64,000 nucleotides of DNA from Capsulimonas corticalis (GTDB lineage Bacteria; Armatimonadota; Armatimonadia; Armatimonadales; Capsulimonadaceae): positions 3,968,001 to 4,032,000 of the forward strand of contig NZ_AP025739.1 in assembly GCF_003574315.2 (NCBI RefSeq), in the 5' to 3' direction. The position numbers and the translations under genes are program-made. Shown piece after piece: positions 1 to 7,752 of the stretch. A model generated the notes under the pieces. That model did no database searches. It was not told the DNA's origin and saw nothing but the letters and a program-made list of their open reading frames with translations. Position 1 is the stretch's first letter. Each line of letters begins with the position of its first letter.

Positions 1-181
1 GGAGTACGTCGACCTGATCGCCGCCGGCATCGTCGACCCCGCAAAGGTCACCCGCTCCGCGCTGCAAAACGCGGCCTCCATCGCGTCCATGATCCTCTCG
101 ACCAACTCGCTGGTCGTGGAGAAGAAGGACAAGAAGGGCGGCTCAAGCAACGGCGGCGGCCACGACGACGACGATTACTAG
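1..181 (+). CDS. groL: Chaperonin GroEL, C-terminal fragment
   Basis: Last 59 codons of a 60-kDa chaperonin; the gene begins outside the window. The reading frame shows the conserved C-terminal equatorial segment with [17 protein letters not shown], the stretch that ends GroEL family members. The protein folds other polypeptides in the cytosol with GroES and ATP. The usual flexible GGM-repeat tail is replaced by a short Gly/Ser stretch followed by His, four Asp and Tyr. A strong terminator follows within 10 bp, so this is the end of its operon. Confidence 0.95.
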   Translation, partial: EYVDLIAAGIVDPAKVTRSALQNAASIASMILSTNSLVVEKKDKKGGSSNGGGHDDDDY

Positions 182-190
182 TCCCTAGCA

Positions 191-235
191 AAAACGCCTC
201 CTCTCTCCCAAACGGGAGAGAGGAGGCGTTTTTTT
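191..235 (+). terminator. Rho-independent terminator after groEL
   Basis: A 19-bp perfect stem (191-209 with 214-232), AAAC loop and a run of seven T at 229-235. It begins ten bases after the groEL stop codon. Confidence 0.93.
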
Positions 236-295
236 ATGTGTTCCGACCTTTCGAAGCTATTGCCTTCGATTAATTCCCTGGCGCTTCGTGCGCTC

Positions 296-529
296 CCTGC
301 GGCGCAAACCCACCCCGGCGCTTCGCGCCACCCCTCCCGCGACGGGAAGGGTTATTTCAGAGTATGTTATCGCAAACGACTATCGTAAGAGGCAATCCTA
401 CAAACCCTTCCCGTCGCGGGAGGGGTGGCGCGAAGCGCCGGGGTGGGTTTGCCTGGGAGGGGCGGCCGGAGGCCGGGGGTAGGTAGGACCTGGGGCGCAC
501 GAAGCGCCGGGGTGGGTTTGCGCCGCAGG
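296..529. repeat. Long palindromic repeat, copy 1, with extra half-arm
   Basis: Arms 304-353 and 403-452 are perfect 50-bp inverted repeats around a 49-bp centre that is shared with the other copies (core TATCGCA, AGAGGCAATC). A second right-hand half, 501-529, is again the exact complement of 296-324, so two right arms compete for one left arm. A more diverged half copy is visible near 563-590. The element lies between the convergent 3' ends of groEL and the minus-strand membrane protein gene. No transposase reading frame is present. Confidence 0.9.
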
Positions 530-685
530 AAGCGGTCGAAAGCCGAGGTTTGCACCGAAATCCCCGAAGCGCCATGGTGGTTTGCCAGGGTGGGGCAGTC
601 GAAGGCCAAGGTAGGTCACACGGGCAGCCAAGGCGTCGGGGGCGGCGGGTCAGCCTATAGACGCCGCCCCAACCCAACGGGCAAA
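530..685. other. Intergenic stretch with decayed repeat fragments
   Basis: There is no credible gene between the palindromic element and the 3' end of the minus-strand membrane protein gene. The stretch holds a decayed fragment of the repeat arm (about 563-590). The reading frames crossing it are a by-product of high GC content. Confidence 0.6.
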
Positions 686-2347
686 CTACCGACCCTTCGG
701 GTGCGCCTGCTCCCATCGGATCGCCCAGATGGAGCGATGTCGTACGCGTGGTCTCCAAACGGGGCGCTTCGCCGCATAGCGCTTGACTGCTGGCTTGGCA
801 GCTGGTTTGACAGCCGCCGCGATCGGCTTGGGAGCCGGCGGGGCAGGCTTTGGCGGCGCGGGGGCGGCGATGGGATGCGGGGCCGGCGCGGTGTGAGTCG
901 CGGCGGGGGCGGGCGTCGCTGGTTTTGGCGCGGGGGCGGCGTGGGCGGCCGCTTCGCGCTGCTTGGCGAGCGCCTGCTGTTTGCGGTCCCAGGCGATGGC
1001 CCAGGGGGATCGCTTGATCAAGTGTCCGTTTTTCCAGATATAGGTGCGGACCGAATTATTGTCGCCCTCGGTGTCGGAGATGCGGGGGGCGCCGGGCTGC
1101 GCGATGACCGCGCCGGGCGGAACCTTGACCACATGGTGCGGAACGGACCCTGGTTTGACCGGAGACGGCGTCGGAGGCGCAGTGACGACTTGCGGCGCCG
1201 GCTTGGGCGTGGCCGGTGTCGTGGGGGCTGCGACGACCGGTTTGGGCGCGACGGGCGTAATGGCGGCGGTGGGCGCGGGGTGGGACGCGGGCGCCGAAAC
1301 GACAGTCGCCGGCTGCGGGGGCGGAGCTGCGTGCGGCGCCGCCGGCTTCGCTGCGGGACGTGTAGCGACTGGAGCGAGGACGGTGACTGGGAGCCTGGGC
1401 GTGAGGCGCGCGTGCGGCCAGTCCATGGCGACCCGTACGCCGACCAGGCTGACGACGGCGAGCGTCGCCAGCACGTAACGCAGAGTCGGGTTTGCGAATT
1501 CCCCGGCGAGCACGGGAATCAGGCGCGCCATGCCGCCGGCGACGAGCAGGGCGAAGATCGGCGCCAGCGGTGGCCATGACTGGCCCGGCTGGAGAAAATA
1601 GAAGAGGGATTCCGCGGCGGCGTACAGAACTGTCCACACAATGAACGGCAGCCAGCGCTGTCGCCGCAGCGGTTCGCCGAGCTCCGCGAGGAACGGCCAG
1701 AGGAACCAGGCGAGGACGGCGTTGCCGCCCAGGATCGCCTGACCGAGCAAAATGGGCGTGATGCCGATTCGGAGCGCGGGCGGCGCATAGCGCAGACTGT
1801 AGGCGACCAGGGCGCCCAGCGCCGTCGTGATCAGAAACAGCCCAATGGGTCGCCAGCGCAGGCGGGAATCGTCGCTGGGGGGCATGCAGAGCAGAGCCGC
1901 GCCCAGTAATAGGCCGTCGGGACGGATGACGGATGCGATGGCCGCCAGAAGCGCGGCGCCGATGAGCTGTCCGCCCGCCATGGCGGCGAAGGCTGCGGTG
2001 CACAGAAGCGTGAAGACGGCCGTCTCAGGATGGCCGATCAGGCTGCCGGTGTAGGTCAGACTGAGCGCGAGGAGCGCGCCGGCGATGACGCCGGTCGTGC
2101 GGTCGCGAACGCGCCAGCCGATAAAGTACAGGCCGGCGACGGTCGCGGCGGCGGCGAACGCGCCGATGTCGCCGATCGCGTCAACGCCGAAGCGGATCAC
2201 GGTAGCCGCCAGGCTCAGGATTGCGAGAGTGGTCAGCCAAAGGGTATCGACCGGACGGAATTTCGGACGCGGCGCTCTTTGGGCGAACGCGCGGCGTGAA
2301 AAGCCGCGCGCTTGCAGAGGAGAACCAGGGTGGCTGTTTTGTGTCAT
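686..2347 (-). CDS. Polytopic membrane protein with Pro/Ala-rich C-terminal tail, function unknown
   Basis: 553 residues from the ATG at 2347; a TTG at 2392 would add 15 residues, and neither start has a clear ribosome binding site. The N-terminal ~320 residues hold about nine hydrophobic membrane segments. A conserved-looking HPETAVF and an IRPDG motif resemble the loops of GT-C type (dolichyl-phosphate mannosyltransferase-like) membrane glycosyltransferases, but I cannot assign the family firmly. From about residue 330 on the protein is rich in Pro, Ala and Lys, ending in a basic, Arg/Trp-containing stretch; such tails often span cell envelopes. It is divergent from rmlA, so a role in envelope polysaccharide is possible but inferred only from that neighbour. 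Confidence 0.7.
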   Translation of the reverse strand: MTQNSHPGSPLQARGFSRRAFAQRAPRPKFRPVDTLWLTTLAILSLAATVIRFGVDAIGDIGAFAAAATVAGLYFIGWRVRDRTTGVIAGALLALSLTYTGSLIGHPETAVFTLLCTAAFAAMAGGQLIGAALLAAIASVIRPDGLLLGAALLCMPPSDDSRLRWRPIGLFLITTALGALVAYSLRYAPPALRIGITPILLGQAILGGNAVLAWFLWPFLAELGEPLRRQRWLPFIVWTVLYAAAESLFYFLQPGQSWPPLAPIFALLVAGGMARLIPVLAGEFANPTLRYVLATLAVVSLVGVRVAMDWPHARLTPRLPVTVLAPVATRPAAKPAAPHAAPPPQPATVVSAPASHPAPTAAITPVAPKPVVAAPTTPATPKPAPQVVTAPPTPSPVKPGSVPHHVVKVPPGAVIAQPGAPRISDTEGDNNSVRTYIWKNGHLIKRSPWAIAWDRKQQALAKQREAAAHAAPAPKPATPAPAATHTAPAPHPIAAPAPPKPAPPAPKPIAAAVKPAAKPAVKRYAAKRPVWRPRVRHRSIWAIRWEQAHPKGR

Positions 2348-2419
2348 AATGGGTCGTTCGGATAAAACGGGTCGCTTGAGCGTGTGAGGCAATGCGGGAA
2401 ATGCGCAAGCGCTTCAAAA

Positions 2420-2449
2420 AATATAACACAGGCGTCGGCGGAGTGTCAA
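2420..2449 (-). promoter_or_regulatory. Promoter for the minus-strand membrane protein gene
   Basis: On the minus strand TTGACA (2449-2444) is followed after 18 bp by TATATT (2425-2420), a near-consensus housekeeping promoter pointing into the membrane protein gene about 70 bp downstream. It lies within the 109-bp gap divergent from rmlA. Confidence 0.65.
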
Positions 2450-2456
2450 CAAATTT

Positions 2457-3524
2457 ATGAAAGCGCTTATCCTCAGCGGAGGCCGCGGAACTCGATTGCG
2501 GCCGATTACGCACACCAGCGCCAAGCAGCTCGTGCCGGTTGCAAATAAGCCGATTCTCTTCTACGCCATCGAAGCGATCAAGAACGCGGGCATCACGGAT
2601 ATCGGCATTATCGTCGGCGATACGCACGCTGAGATAAGAAAAGCCTGCGGAGACGGCGCGCAGTGGGGCGTGAAAATCACGTATATTCCCCAGGACGCCC
2701 CGCTGGGCCTTGCGCACGCCGTCAAGATCTCCGAAGAGTTCATGGCCGGCGAGTCGTTCGTCATGTACCTGGGCGACAATCTTGTCAAAGACGGCATCAC
2801 GACTCTGGTGGACGAGTTCCGGGGTCAGGGGTATAATGCCCAAATCTTACTGGCGCATGTCAAGAACCCGACGGACTTCGGGGTCGCCGAGCTGGATGGC
2901 GGTCGTGTCGTTCATCTGGTCGAAAAGCCGAAGGAGCCGAAGACGGACCTGGCGCTCGTGGGCGTCTATATGTTCGACGCCAGCATCTTCAAGGCGGTCA
3001 ACAGTATCCAGCCGTCGGCGCGCGGCGAACTGGAGATCACCGACGCGATCCAGTATTTGATCGACAACGGTTATAAAGTCCATTCGCATGTCATCGCCTC
3101 CTGGTGGAAGGACACTGGAAAGCTGGAAGACATGCTGGAGGCTAATCGAATTGTGCTCGACGGGCTGGAAGCGCTGTGCGAAGGCGATGTCGACGACGAT
3201 TCCAGTCTGCTCGGCAAAGTCCATGTGGCGAAGGGCGCCCGCATCGTCAACTCCGTCGTGCGCGGCCCGGCGATCATCGGCGAAAACACGCTGGTCGAGA
3301 ACGCCTATATCGGCCCGTTCACCAGCGTCTATTATGGATGCACGATCAAGAACTGCGAAATCGAGCATTCTATCGTACTGGAAAGAAGCGAGATCGTCGA
3401 TCTTGGAACGCGTGTCGAAGACAGCCTGATCGGCAAAAACGTGAAGGTCGGCAGCACCACGCGCAAGCCGAAGGCCTATCGGTTTATGCTCGGGGATAAC
3501 TCCGAGGTCAGTGTTATTCAGTAA
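2457..3524 (+). CDS. rmlA: Glucose-1-phosphate thymidylyltransferase, long form
   Basis: 355 residues. Makes dTDP-glucose from glucose 1-phosphate and dTTP, the first step toward dTDP-rhamnose and related sugars of cell-surface polysaccharides. The N-terminal nucleotidyltransferase domain opens with LILSGGRGTRLRPIT (the nucleotide-binding signature), followed by YLGDN and VEKPKEP motifs. The C-terminal ~110 residues form a left-handed beta-helix of hexapeptide-like repeats (AIIGENTLVENAYIGP), which distinguishes the long RmlA type from the ~290-residue short type. A weak GGAG lies 13 bp before the ATG. A palindromic repeat begins 6 bp after the stop. rmlB and rmlD are not in the window. Confidence 0.93.
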   Translation: MKALILSGGRGTRLRPITHTSAKQLVPVANKPILFYAIEAIKNAGITDIGIIVGDTHAEIRKACGDGAQWGVKITYIPQDAPLGLAHAVKISEEFMAGESFVMYLGDNLVKDGITTLVDEFRGQGYNAQILLAHVKNPTDFGVAELDGGRVVHLVEKPKEPKTDLALVGVYMFDASIFKAVNSIQPSARGELEITDAIQYLIDNGYKVHSHVIASWWKDTGKLEDMLEANRIVLDGLEALCEGDVDDDSSLLGKVHVAKGARIVNSVVRGPAIIGENTLVENAYIGPFTSVYYGCTIKNCEIEHSIVLERSEIVDLGTRVEDSLIGKNVKVGSTTRKPKAYRFMLGDNSEVSVIQ

Positions 3525-3530
3525 GTGTTT

Positions 3531-3717
3531 GGGCAAACCCACTCCCTTGCAAACCCACCCCCGCGCTTCGCGCGACCCCTCCCGTCGCCGGGAAGGGTAA
3601 TTTCAGAGCGTGGTATCGCAGACGGCTTTCGTCAGAGGCAATCTTACTTACCCTTCCCGGCGACGGGAGGGGTCGCGCGAAGCGCGGGGGTGGGTTTGCA
3701 AGGGAGTGGGTTTGCCC
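3531..3717. repeat. Long palindromic repeat, copy 2 (70-bp perfect arms)
   Basis: Arms 3531-3600 and 3648-3717 are exact inverted complements over 70 bp, enclosing a 47-bp centre homologous to that of the other copies. The inner arm sequence (CCCGTCGCCGGG) differs from copy 1 but is matched by compensating changes in the opposite arm. It starts 6 bp after the rmlA stop and ends about 75 bp before the prolyl isomerase start. Confidence 0.93.
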
Positions 3718-3792
3718 CCAGACATCAAGAAAAGTCGCACCACTGTTATGTCAGCAAGCGCTCCGGCGCATTCAGGAAGGAAATATCGATCG

Positions 3793-4140
3793 ATGGCGGA
3801 TCCAATCACCACAGCCTCCGGGCTGCAATATGAAGACATTAAGGTCGGCGAGGGCGAGAGTCCGCAGACCGGACAGACGGTCACGGTGCATTACACCGGC
3901 ACGCTGACCGACGGCTCCAAGTTCGACTCGTCGCGCGATCGCGGTACGCCGTTCAACTTCAAACTTGGCGTCGGCCAGGTCATCAAAGGATGGGATGAGG
4001 GCGTTGCGACCATGAAGATGGGCGGACAGCGGATTCTCACCGTTCCCGGCGATCTGGGCTATGGTCCGCGCGGATATCCCGGCGTCATTCCGCCCAACGC
4101 CACGCTGGTGTTCGACGTCGAGCTGATCAGCTTCAAGTAA
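3793..4140 (+). CDS. FKBP-type peptidyl-prolyl cis-trans isomerase
   Basis: 115 residues from ATG 3793, chosen because AGGAAGGA lies just upstream and because the longer open frame would run through the palindromic repeat. It catalyses cis-trans isomerisation of prolyl bonds during protein folding. The single FKBP domain fills the protein: [29 protein letters not shown], and the C-terminal [13 protein letters not shown] strand, all family hallmarks. There is no signal peptide, so it is probably cytosolic. Length matches single-domain FkpA/FKBP12-like proteins. An ATG at 3748 is a less likely alternative. Confidence 0.93.
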   Translation: MADPITTASGLQYEDIKVGEGESPQTGQTVTVHYTGTLTDGSKFDSSRDRGTPFNFKLGVGQVIKGWDEGVATMKMGGQRILTVPGDLGYGPRGYPGVIPPNATLVFDVELISFK

Positions 4141-4150
4141 GGGCGTCGTC

Positions 4151-4699
4151 ATGACCTTGTCTCTGGAAGACCTTGGTCCCGAGTTCCGGGACAAGGTCAC
4201 GACTCAGCAATACGATCCCGCGCCTCGGATCGATGGGGTGCGCCTCATCGATCTGCGCCTGATGTCGGACGACGGCGGCTCCTTTGCCGAACTCATCCGT
4301 TTGGACGAAGAAGGCAACCTCGAAGGCGTTCCCGGATTTAAGGTCCGGCAGTCGTCCTACTCCTTGATGCTTCCCGGAGTCATCAAAGCGTTTCATCTGC
4401 ATTACAATCAGGAAGACGTGTGGTTTGTGCCGCCGACCGATCGAATTGTGGTCGGATTACTGGACGCGCGCAAGGATTCGCCCTCTTACGATGTTCGGAT
4501 GCGGCTGATGATGGGCGGCGGAAAGGCGCAGCTGCTCTACATTCCACGCGGCGTCGCGCACGGGGGCGCCAATCTCACGACGCAGCCCGCCGTGATCTTT
4601 TATTACGTCAACCAGCACTTTTCCCTCAGCGATCCCGACGAGCGCCGCTTGCCGTGGGACGCCGCCGGCAAGGACTTCTGGGAAATGACGCGAGGTTAG
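4151..4699 (+). CDS. dTDP-4-dehydrorhamnose 3,5-epimerase family protein (RmlC-like cupin)
   Basis: 182 residues, the usual length of RmlC-type sugar epimerases. The cupin core is recognisable: GVIKAFHLHY with the histidine at the active site of RmlC, then the IPRGVAHGG strand and a late LPWDAAG motif corresponding to the WDDP region. Known members epimerise C3 and C5 of dTDP-4-keto-6-deoxyglucose. Sequence around the catalytic His is more divergent than in classical RmlC, so the substrate could be another nucleotide sugar. It starts 10 bp after the prolyl isomerase stop and is followed 7 bp later by a NUDIX gene, so these three are probably one operon near rmlA. Confidence 0.82.
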   Translation: MTLSLEDLGPEFRDKVTTQQYDPAPRIDGVRLIDLRLMSDDGGSFAELIRLDEEGNLEGVPGFKVRQSSYSLMLPGVIKAFHLHYNQEDVWFVPPTDRIVVGLLDARKDSPSYDVRMRLMMGGGKAQLLYIPRGVAHGGANLTTQPAVIFYYVNQHFSLSDPDERRLPWDAAGKDFWEMTRG

Positions 4700-4706
4700 A
4701 AGCGCC

Positions 4707-5243
4707 ATGTCCTTTCCCACCGTCTACTGGCCCGCCTGGGACGCCGACGCGACGTTCTTCCCCGGCTCCGAGCTTCCCTCCGCCAGCGAAAGCCGTCTCT
4801 ACGCCGTTCTTTCCTTTGTCTTTTACGGCGATAAGATCGTGCTGGCCGACATCGCCGACCGTGGTTACTGCATTCCTTCAGGAAAGATCGAGGCGGGGGA
4901 AACGATCGCCGACGCGGCGGAGCGCGAGGCTTTCGAAGAGACCGGCGTCCGTCTGCGCAACCGTCGTCTGAGCTTAATCGGCTGCTACCTTCTGATCCCG
5001 CGCACCGGGGCAAAGAAGGGAGAGGCGCGTTACTGTCCGGTCTTCGTGGCCGAGGCGGTTGGCTTCGAGCCGATCCCCGAGGGCTCGGAATCGAACGGCG
5101 TTTTCCTCGCCGCGATCGAAGACGTCGCCGAACTCTACTTCTTCTGGGACGACCTCATGGCCGCCGTGTTCGCCTACGCCGGTGAGCAATACCAGATACT
5201 CATCCCCGGCGGAACACCGCTTTCGTCGCTGATGGCGGAATAG
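4707..5243 (+). CDS. NUDIX hydrolase
   Basis: 178 residues. The Nudix box is complete at about residues 59-81: GKIEAGE, then seven residues, then REAFEETGV, fitting G-x5-E-x7-REUxEExGU. Family members hydrolyse nucleoside diphosphates linked to another moiety; the substrate cannot be read from sequence. It lies in the rmlC-like operon (7-bp gap), which makes a nucleotide-sugar or housekeeping dNTP-related substrate plausible. Its stop codon is one base from the stop of the convergent RseB-like gene. Confidence 0.88.
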   Translation: MSFPTVYWPAWDADATFFPGSELPSASESRLYAVLSFVFYGDKIVLADIADRGYCIPSGKIEAGETIADAAEREAFEETGVRLRNRRLSLIGCYLLIPRTGAKKGEARYCPVFVAEAVGFEPIPEGSESNGVFLAAIEDVAELYFFWDDLMAAVFAYAGEQYQILIPGGTPLSSLMAE

Positions 5244-5244
5244 C

Positions 5245-6327
5245 TCACTGCACGGAGCTAATGATCTGCTCCAGGTCCGCCGGCGCCAGGTTTCCCACAA
5301 GCACTAATTTTCTGCCGGCCAGGGTGCGCGTCACCGCGCCGAGGCGCTGGCCGCCGAATTTGGGGCCGGCGTCGCCGCTGTCGTCGAGCGTTTGGAAGAG
5401 GGAGATCACGCTGATGCCGTTGTTGTAGCGCAGCACGATCATCTTTTTCCCTCGGAAGCTGCTGACGGAGGCCGATTGGAGCCGGAAGCCTGTCGGCAGG
5501 TATGCCGGCTGGCGCGCTCGGAATCCGGCTTTGGCCTCGGCTTCGCCGACGGTGCGGAACGGTTTGTCGTCGTCCAGCTGCTTGATCCGGGGATTGCGTC
5601 CCTCGCCCGGCGAATTGAACGCGTCCGGCGCGATCGCCGGATTGAAGGAGATCGACGTGAAGACCGACGAAGATCGGCGCTGCGAATCGGCGTCGTACTG
5701 CTCGATCTTGAGCTGGGCTCCCGTCGCAACATCGACCCACAATCGCCGCCATGGTCCCGGCTGGCCGTTGGCCGTTCGTACGTCGATGATCGTGCAGGGC
5801 CGGCCGGCGATTGTGTCCTGGCCTGTGATTACGACGGTCAGTGAGCCGCGCTGCGCCTGGGCGATCACGGAGTGGATCTTCTTACGGAGACGCTGCACGC
5901 GCGATTCTCCGACTTCCAGCGTGTTATTCTTGGGGCGATAGTGCCAGTAGTACTTCCCGTTGTCGACGATGCTTTCGCCGGCCAGGCGATCCGGGCGCGT
6001 ATAGTCGATCCGCAGGGCCTGCGCGCCGCTGCGCAGAACGTGCTGCTCGGAGGACATATCCAGGCCGTCCCGCGAAACCGTGGTGACCTGGGTGCCTTCA
6101 AAGACCAGCGATGTTTCGGCTTGCAGCAGACGCTGGAGCACGGCGATCGGCCCATTGTCGGCGGCGGCGCGCGGCGCGCGGTGCGCGAAGCGTTTGGCGC
6201 TGGCCGGCGGCGCATGAGGAGGCTCGCTCGCCTTTGCGAATACCGGCGCGGACAGAGTCATTGCGCCGATCATTATGAAGGCCATCTGGGAGGCTCGCCC
6301 GATCCGGGAAACGTTCTTCGCGATCAT
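5245..6327 (-). CDS. Secreted RseB/MucB-like regulator of sigma factor signalling
   Basis: 360 residues with a signal peptide (Lys/Arg start, hydrophobic core to about residue 28, cleavage near VFA-KA). The mature N-terminal half resembles the LolA/RseB lipoprotein-localisation fold: SLVFEGTQVTT, then HYRPKNNTLEV and ITGQDTIAGRPC. A C-terminal domain containing YLPTGFRL is typical of the RseB/MucB second domain. RseB proteins bind the anti-sigma factor outside the membrane and sense envelope stress. The ATG directly abuts the stop of the anti-sigma gene with no spacer, so all three genes sig-anti-RseB are one operon. Confidence 0.8.
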   Translation of the reverse strand: MIAKNVSRIGRASQMAFIMIGAMTLSAPVFAKASEPPHAPPASAKRFAHRAPRAAADNGPIAVLQRLLQAETSLVFEGTQVTTVSRDGLDMSSEQHVLRSGAQALRIDYTRPDRLAGESIVDNGKYYWHYRPKNNTLEVGESRVQRLRKKIHSVIAQAQRGSLTVVITGQDTIAGRPCTIIDVRTANGQPGPWRRLWVDVATGAQLKIEQYDADSQRRSSSVFTSISFNPAIAPDAFNSPGEGRNPRIKQLDDDKPFRTVGEAEAKAGFRARQPAYLPTGFRLQSASVSSFRGKKMIVLRYNNGISVISLFQTLDDSGDAGPKFGGQRLGAVTRTLAGRKLVLVGNLAPADLEQIISSVQ

Positions 6328-6891
6328 TTAGAGATTCGATTCTTCGGCGAGGCTGACGGCGCCGGGCGAGGCTGACGGCGCTTTGTCCAGCTGCTGTGTC
6401 AATGGCTGCGCCGACCAGTCGTCGAGCGGCTGGGCGGAGGATTCCGAGCGATGCTGCTCGATGCACTGGGCGAGCATGGCGTTCTCATCGATGACCGTGT
6501 GCGTCGCGGAGATCGGCTTGGCGGGGTGGGGCGCGAAGAACGCGGCTCCCCCCAGCGCGGCCGCCGCGCCGCACAGAGCGAGGCCCGGCTTCAGCGCCTG
6601 TGAGGGCGTCGCAAAGATGCTTTCCATGGCGCGCCGCCACGCCGGCTTGGCCGCCGCCGCGCGCTGAGCTTCCGCCAATCGGGCCGCAAGGCGGGCGTCA
6701 AAGTCCGGCGTCGTCTGCTTGCTCGGCAGCGAAGCGACGCCTCGGGCGATCAGCCGCATGTCCCGGGCGAATGCCTGGCAAGCGGCGCAATCCGAAAGAT
6801 GGCTCTCGACCCGCTCGCGCAGCTTGGGGGAGAGACGCCCGTCCGAATGCTCTAAGATCATCGGCCGCAAATTTTCGCACTGGTTGCTCAT
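6328..6891 (-). CDS. Zinc-binding anti-sigma factor, membrane anchored
   Basis: 187 residues. The N-terminal zinc anti-sigma (ZAS) motif is present as H31-x3-C35-x2-C38, after an upstream Cys (C5). One membrane span of about 20 residues follows near residues 98-118 (Ala/Gly-rich), leaving an ~65-residue extracytoplasmic tail rich in Gln and Ser. ZAS proteins hold an ECF sigma factor inactive until a signal. It starts one base after the sigma gene stop, and its own stop abuts the RseB-like start, indicating translational coupling. Confidence 0.88.
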   Translation of the reverse strand: MSNQCENLRPMILEHSDGRLSPKLRERVESHLSDCAACQAFARDMRLIARGVASLPSKQTTPDFDARLAARLAEAQRAAAAKPAWRRAMESIFATPSQALKPGLALCGAAAALGGAAFFAPHPAKPISATHTVIDENAMLAQCIEQHRSESSAQPLDDWSAQPLTQQLDKAPSASPGAVSLAEESNL

Positions 6892-6892
6892 G

Positions 6893-7522
6893 TTATTCCT
6901 GGTTCAAATAGTCGGACAGCCGCTTGCGCAGCTGAAGCCTGGCGTTGAACAGACGCGATTTCACCGTGCCGACCGGGATCTCCAGCACACGCGCGATTTC
7001 CTCGTAAGAAAGTTCTTCCAAATCGTAAAGCAGCACGACGGCGCGCAGCTTATCCGGCAGATGCGTGAGCGCCAAATCGATCTGCGCCGACATCTCGCTG
7101 TTGGCGAGCAGGCGCTGCGGCTCGTAAGTCGCGTCGGGTACTTCTCGCTCCAGCCCCGCCTTGTCTCCAGAGTCGTCGGTGTCGTCTAAAGAGTAAGCGA
7201 TCGCCTGATGCTTTTTGCGCCGCCGAAACTGGTCGATGCACAGATTGCTCGCAATTCGAAAGACCCAGGTATTCAAACTGGACTGCTGACGAAAGGTTCC
7301 GAGTGACTGATACATCCGGATAAACACCTCCTGGGTGATATCCTCCGCGTCGTCGTCATTGCCCATCATTCGGCAGACGTAATTATAGATCTTGGTCTTG
7401 TAGCGCGCGACCACCTCGGCGAACGCCGCCTCGTCTCGGCGGCGGCAACGTTCGATCAGCGCGGCGTCCGCATACCCCGCGTGCATTACCTGAGCTACTG
7501 CCATGGCGTTCCGTCTGTCCAT
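6893..7522 (-). CDS. ECF-family RNA polymerase sigma factor (RpoE-like)
   Basis: 209 residues. Sigma region 2 spans about residues 38-105 (DAEDITQEVFIRMYQSL, then TWVFRIASNLCIDQFRRR) and region 4 about 150-200 (LSYEEIARVLEIPVGTVKSRL). Region 3 and 1.1 are missing, as in all ECF sigma factors. A second ATG 18 bp in (7504) is an alternative start. It heads an operon with its own zinc anti-sigma and RseB-like sensor. A candidate ECF-type promoter lies just upstream, suggesting it transcribes its own operon. Confidence 0.93.
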   Translation of the reverse strand: MDRRNAMAVAQVMHAGYADAALIERCRRRDEAAFAEVVARYKTKIYNYVCRMMGNDDDAEDITQEVFIRMYQSLGTFRQQSSLNTWVFRIASNLCIDQFRRRKKHQAIAYSLDDTDDSGDKAGLEREVPDATYEPQRLLANSEMSAQIDLALTHLPDKLRAVVLLYDLEELSYEEIARVLEIPVGTVKSRLFNARLQLRKRLSDYLNQE

Positions 7523-7543
7523 CCGGTGATTAATCTGCCTTTT

Positions 7544-7570
7544 GAGACGTGGCTTTGCGCGGGATGTTCA
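7544..7570 (-). promoter_or_regulatory. Candidate ECF-type autoregulatory promoter
   Basis: Minus-strand TGAAC (7570-7566) and CGTCTC (7549-7544) are separated by 16 bp and lie 22 bp before the sigma start codon. The AAC/CGTC pairing and spacing resemble promoters used by many ECF sigma factors. This is a pattern match only. Confidence 0.4.
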
Positions 7571-7752
7571 AAAAAAATCTGGCGCGGAGAAGAGGGGATT
7601 TTTGAAACCAAGCAGGAATCCGGCGCCATATGTGTAGAATTATACCGTATAATCATTAGACCCAGCGGCGGATGCCCGGCCCTCCAGGGCGACTGCGCCT
7701 CCGCAGAGATTTAGAAGACAAAATGAACCGCACGATTTACGGAGGACAAACC

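Noticed and set aside
296-529. CRISPR array or IS element at the palindromic repeats
   Set aside because: Copies are dispersed, each a single inverted repeat, without short direct repeats and spacers or a transposase gene.
425-1579. A 384-codon plus-strand open frame antisense to the membrane protein gene
   Set aside because: It starts inside the palindromic repeat, has low-complexity Gly/Arg composition typical of the antisense of Pro/Ala codons, and has no ribosome binding site.
2847-3542. Minus-strand frame antisense to rmlA
   Set aside because: It covers a clearly recognisable rmlA and has no motif or start signal of its own.
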